A stretch of DNA of 6,965 bases from an uncultured Clostridia bacterium (GTDB lineage: Bacteria > Bacillota > Clostridia > Christensenellales > Borkfalkiaceae), in the NCBI GenBank assembly GCA_937920115.1, contig CALGVF010000350.1, positions 1 to 6,965 of the forward strand, in the 5' to 3' direction. Below, piece after piece: positions 5,713-6,965 of the stretch (position 1 is the first letter of the stretch; each line of letters begins with the position of its first letter). The notes under the pieces are model-generated. The model worked only from the letters and a program-made list of their open reading frames with translations, searched no databases and was not told the origin of the DNA. Both the position numbers and the translations under genes were made by a program.

Positions 5713-5792
5713 ACGCCCGACGTCGAGTTTTATCATTGCGTAAAATTCAAGTTTTACGCAATGATAAGCATATTTTAACATATTTCGGGCGT
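5713..5792. repeat. Outer inverted repeat around the recombinase-side palindrome
   Basis: ACGCCCGA (5713-5720) and TCGGGCGT (5785-5792) are exact 8-bp complements that enclose the inner palindrome. A further AAT/ATT match follows if two bases are bulged. The right arm lies between the -35 and -10 boxes of the recombinase promoter and the left arm in its 5' untranslated region. The two arms are therefore not both in the mRNA, which favours a DNA-level role such as repressor or recombinase binding, if they are functional. Confidence 0.45.
5730..5767. repeat. Perfect 16-bp inverted repeat with 6-nt centre; candidate Xer site or operator
   Basis: TATCATTGCGTAAAA (5731-5745) and its exact complement (5752-5766) flank the centre TTCAAG. 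One more T-A pair at 5730/5767 gives 16-bp arms. The centre of six bases with inverted arms has the geometry of Xer/dif sites (two 11-bp arms around a 6-bp core). The arm sequence does not match the usual Firmicutes dif consensus. It lies about 90 bp upstream of the recombinase start codon and begins at the predicted transcription start. It could thus also be an autoregulatory operator or a 5'-end stem-loop protecting the mRNA. The repeat is certain, its role is not. Confidence 0.85.
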
Positions 5793-5800
5793 ATTGTCAA
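5772..5800 (-). promoter_or_regulatory. Sigma-A promoter for the recombinase-hflX operon
   Basis: Reading leftwards, TTGACA (5800-5795), a 17-nt spacer and TAAAAT (5777-5772), with an extended TG one base before the -10 box. Transcription should start near 5765, giving a leader of about 120 nt that opens with the 16-bp stem-loop. Confidence 0.75.
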
Positions 5801-5872
5801 ATCATAATAAGCCGCAATTATAATTTTATTTGCTAAATTTTTAAAGATAATTACATTTATTTAATTATAGAA
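5801..5872. other. AT-rich spacer between the divergent promoters
   Basis: The stretch is strongly A+T rich, with the self-complementary AATTATAATT at 5816-5825, and contains no gene. Its position just upstream of the plus-strand -35 box fits an UP element for RNA polymerase alpha subunits. I saw no ATGT-type inverted repeat of the kind PadR proteins often bind. Confidence 0.4.
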
Positions 5873-5901
5873 TTGACAGTTATTCCTTTCCGTGGTATAA
5901 T
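5873..5901 (+). promoter_or_regulatory. Consensus sigma-A promoter for the PadR-like gene
   Basis: TTGACA (5873-5878), a spacer of exactly 17 nt and TATAAT (5896-5901): a perfect match in both boxes. The leader is about 27 nt. GGGAG lies 8 nt before the ATG at 5935. Such a strong promoter suggests abundant expression unless it is repressed. Confidence 0.88.
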
Positions 5902-5934
5902 ATTTCATATATTTGATTTTCGGGAGTGTTTTTC

Positions 5935-6965
5935 ATGGCTGATAATGAAATCAAAGGCGGAATGATGCGCGGTCATATCGACACGATTATTTTGCTTTCT
6001 TTGGTTGACGGAGATAAAGACTCGAACGACATTCGAGACGCTATCGAAGAAAAATCAGACAATAAATACAGCGTCAAACAAGGTACGTTTTACAGTGCGA
6101 TGCAAAGGCTCGTAAAACAGAATTACATTAAGGAATACCGTTCGAGCGCCGTAGACGGAATCAGAAGAAAATACTACTCTTTGACCGCCAAAGGCAAGAG
6201 TTCGCTCGATAAAAACCGCGAAGAATGGAATAAATCGAAAGAACTCATAGATAATCTGATAGAAACGCCGTCCGAACAGCCGAAAGTTCAGGAAAACAAA
6301 TCGACCACCATTGCGGACGAATTCGACGCGTTTAAGCAATTCGCAGATAAAAACGCCTCTGATTTCGAGTTTTCTTCGCCCGATACTTCCGACGATTATA
6401 TCGACAAACTCGGCGAGGAAGTTTTAAACGATTTAAACGACGAACTTAATTCCCTTGCCGAAGAAAACGAAGAAAACGCTGAAATTCCCGATTTCGAGCA
6501 ATCGAATTACGAAAAGACGGAAGAAGCGGAAAAAGACGAAAAGACGGAAGAACCCGAAATTCCCGAAGAGACTACGGAAATAACCGAAGATTTGATAACG
6601 GACGCCACGGACGAAATTCCGTCCGAATACGATAGTTTCGACGAATTTAAGGAAGACAGTTACTCCTACGATTTTGAGCTTCCCGAAGAAGAACCCGAAA
6701 AAGAACCCGAAGAACCGATCGAAGAGACGGTCGAAGCAACTTCGGAAGAAACCGAATTAATACCCGAAAACGTAGAAGTTTACCCCCATCAGGAAACCCT
6801 TGAACAACCCGAAAACTTAGTCGAGGATACTCCCGCAGAAGTTACGGAAACTATCGAAGACGAACAAGTATACGAGTCGGAAAACATTGCAAAATCTTCG
6901 GAAAATACGGAAGAAACGACGATTATTCCGAATGGGGAAACATATAAAGTCGTCGAAGAAGTAAA
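5935..6965 (+). CDS. PadR-family winged-helix protein with long acidic tail (3' end cut)
   Basis: Open from ATG 5935 to the window edge, at least 343 residues. Residues 11-95 form a PadR-type winged helix, a class of dimeric DNA-binding regulators. RGHIDTIILLSL (12-23) fits helix 1, KQGTFYSAMQRLVKQNYIKEY (48-68) the recognition helix, and RRKYYSLTAKGKSSL (77-91) the wing. PadR proteins normally end after a short dimerising helix, at roughly 110 to 180 residues. Here at least 233 more residues follow, with about 35 percent Asp plus Glu, no Arg, few Lys and many Pro, so the tail is probably disordered and strongly negative. A 16-bp direct repeat (6510-6525 and 6537-6552, 27-bp period) repeats EKTEE in frame. 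No membrane segment is visible. It is transcribed divergently from the recombinase and may regulate the shared intergenic region. The target and signal are unknown. Confidence 0.85.
   Translation, partial: MADNEIKGGMMRGHIDTIILLSLVDGDKDSNDIRDAIEEKSDNKYSVKQGTFYSAMQRLVKQNYIKEYRSSAVDGIRRKYYSLTAKGKSSLDKNREEWNKSKELIDNLIETPSEQPKVQENKSTTIADEFDAFKQFADKNASDFEFSSPDTSDDYIDKLGEEVLNDLNDELNSLAEENEENAEIPDFEQSNYEKTEEAEKDEKTEEPEIPEETTEITEDLITDATDEIPSEYDSFDEFKEDSYSYDFELPEEEPEKEPEEPIEETVEATSEETELIPENVEVYPHQETLEQPENLVEDTPAEVTETIEDEQVYESENIAKSSENTEETTIIPNGETYKVVEEV

Noticed and set aside
5731..5766. A standard XerCD dif site.
   Set aside because: The arms do not match the known Firmicutes dif consensus; only the geometry is similar.
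5644..5781. A 46-codon N-terminal extension of the recombinase starting at ATG 5781.
   Set aside because: The ATG lies upstream of the predicted transcription start and has no ribosome binding site. The extension runs through the palindrome, while ATG 5643 has AAGGAG at good spacing.
5801..5934. A PadR autoregulatory operator of the ATGT-N8-ACAT type.
   Set aside because: No such inverted repeat was found near the promoter of the PadR-like gene.
6055..6339. A minus-strand reading frame opposite the PadR-like gene.
   Set aside because: It lies wholly within a plus-strand gene that has a consensus promoter, a ribosome binding site and a recognisable domain.

Overview
This window reads as chromosome from a low-to-moderate GC, endospore-forming member of the Bacillota, most likely a gut-type Clostridia lineage. 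The evidence is three sporulation genes in a row (spoIVB, spoIIM, a dacF-like carboxypeptidase), strong AGGAG ribosome binding sites, textbook TTGACA/TATAAT promoters and U-tract terminators. Codon use in most genes is unusually CpG-rich for the AT content (many TCG, ACG, CCG and GCG codons). I cannot name a genus.

Layout from left to right. (1) 1-447, plus strand: the 3' part of a trypsin/HtrA-fold serine protease gene. It is AT-rich, CpG-poor, and has an in-frame stop at bases 1-3. A bidirectional terminator at 454-488 separates it from the next gene. (2) 544-3377, minus strand, transcribed leftwards: spoIVB, then spoIIM, then a dacF-type D-Ala-D-Ala carboxypeptidase. (3) 3513-5643, minus strand: a tyrosine recombinase of the Xer class, closest by eye to the single-recombinase XerS type, overlapping the GTPase gene hflX by 8 bp in one operon. 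(4) 5644-5934: a divergent control region with one sigma-A promoter for each direction and a perfect 16-bp inverted repeat with a 6-nt centre just upstream of the recombinase. (5) 5935 to the end, plus strand: a PadR-type winged-helix protein with a very long acidic tail, cut by the window edge.

The most interesting structure lies between the sporulation genes. Each junction (hflX/spoIVB, spoIVB/spoIIM, spoIIM/dacF) has an inverted repeat that overlaps a sequence resembling a sporulation sigma-factor promoter. The clearest is a canonical sigma-G promoter (TGAATA, 17 nt, CATACTA) before dacF. Its -35 box contains the spoIIM stop codon and its -10 box lies in the 5' arm of a hairpin that would hide the dacF start codon. 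RNA reading through from upstream would fold, while RNA started at the local promoter lacks the 5' arm and could not. The same logic applies to the terminator in front of spoIIM. I infer that these fused hairpin-promoter junctions insulate the three genes, which act in different compartments or stages of sporulation.

The second point of interest is the inverted repeat beside the recombinase. Its two arms around a 6-nt core match the geometry of Xer recombination sites, and single-recombinase systems of the XerS and XerH type are known to carry their site next to the gene. The repeat also sits at the predicted transcription start, so an operator or mRNA stem-loop is an equally open reading. 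No RNA genes, CRISPR array, insertion sequence or known riboswitch was recognised.
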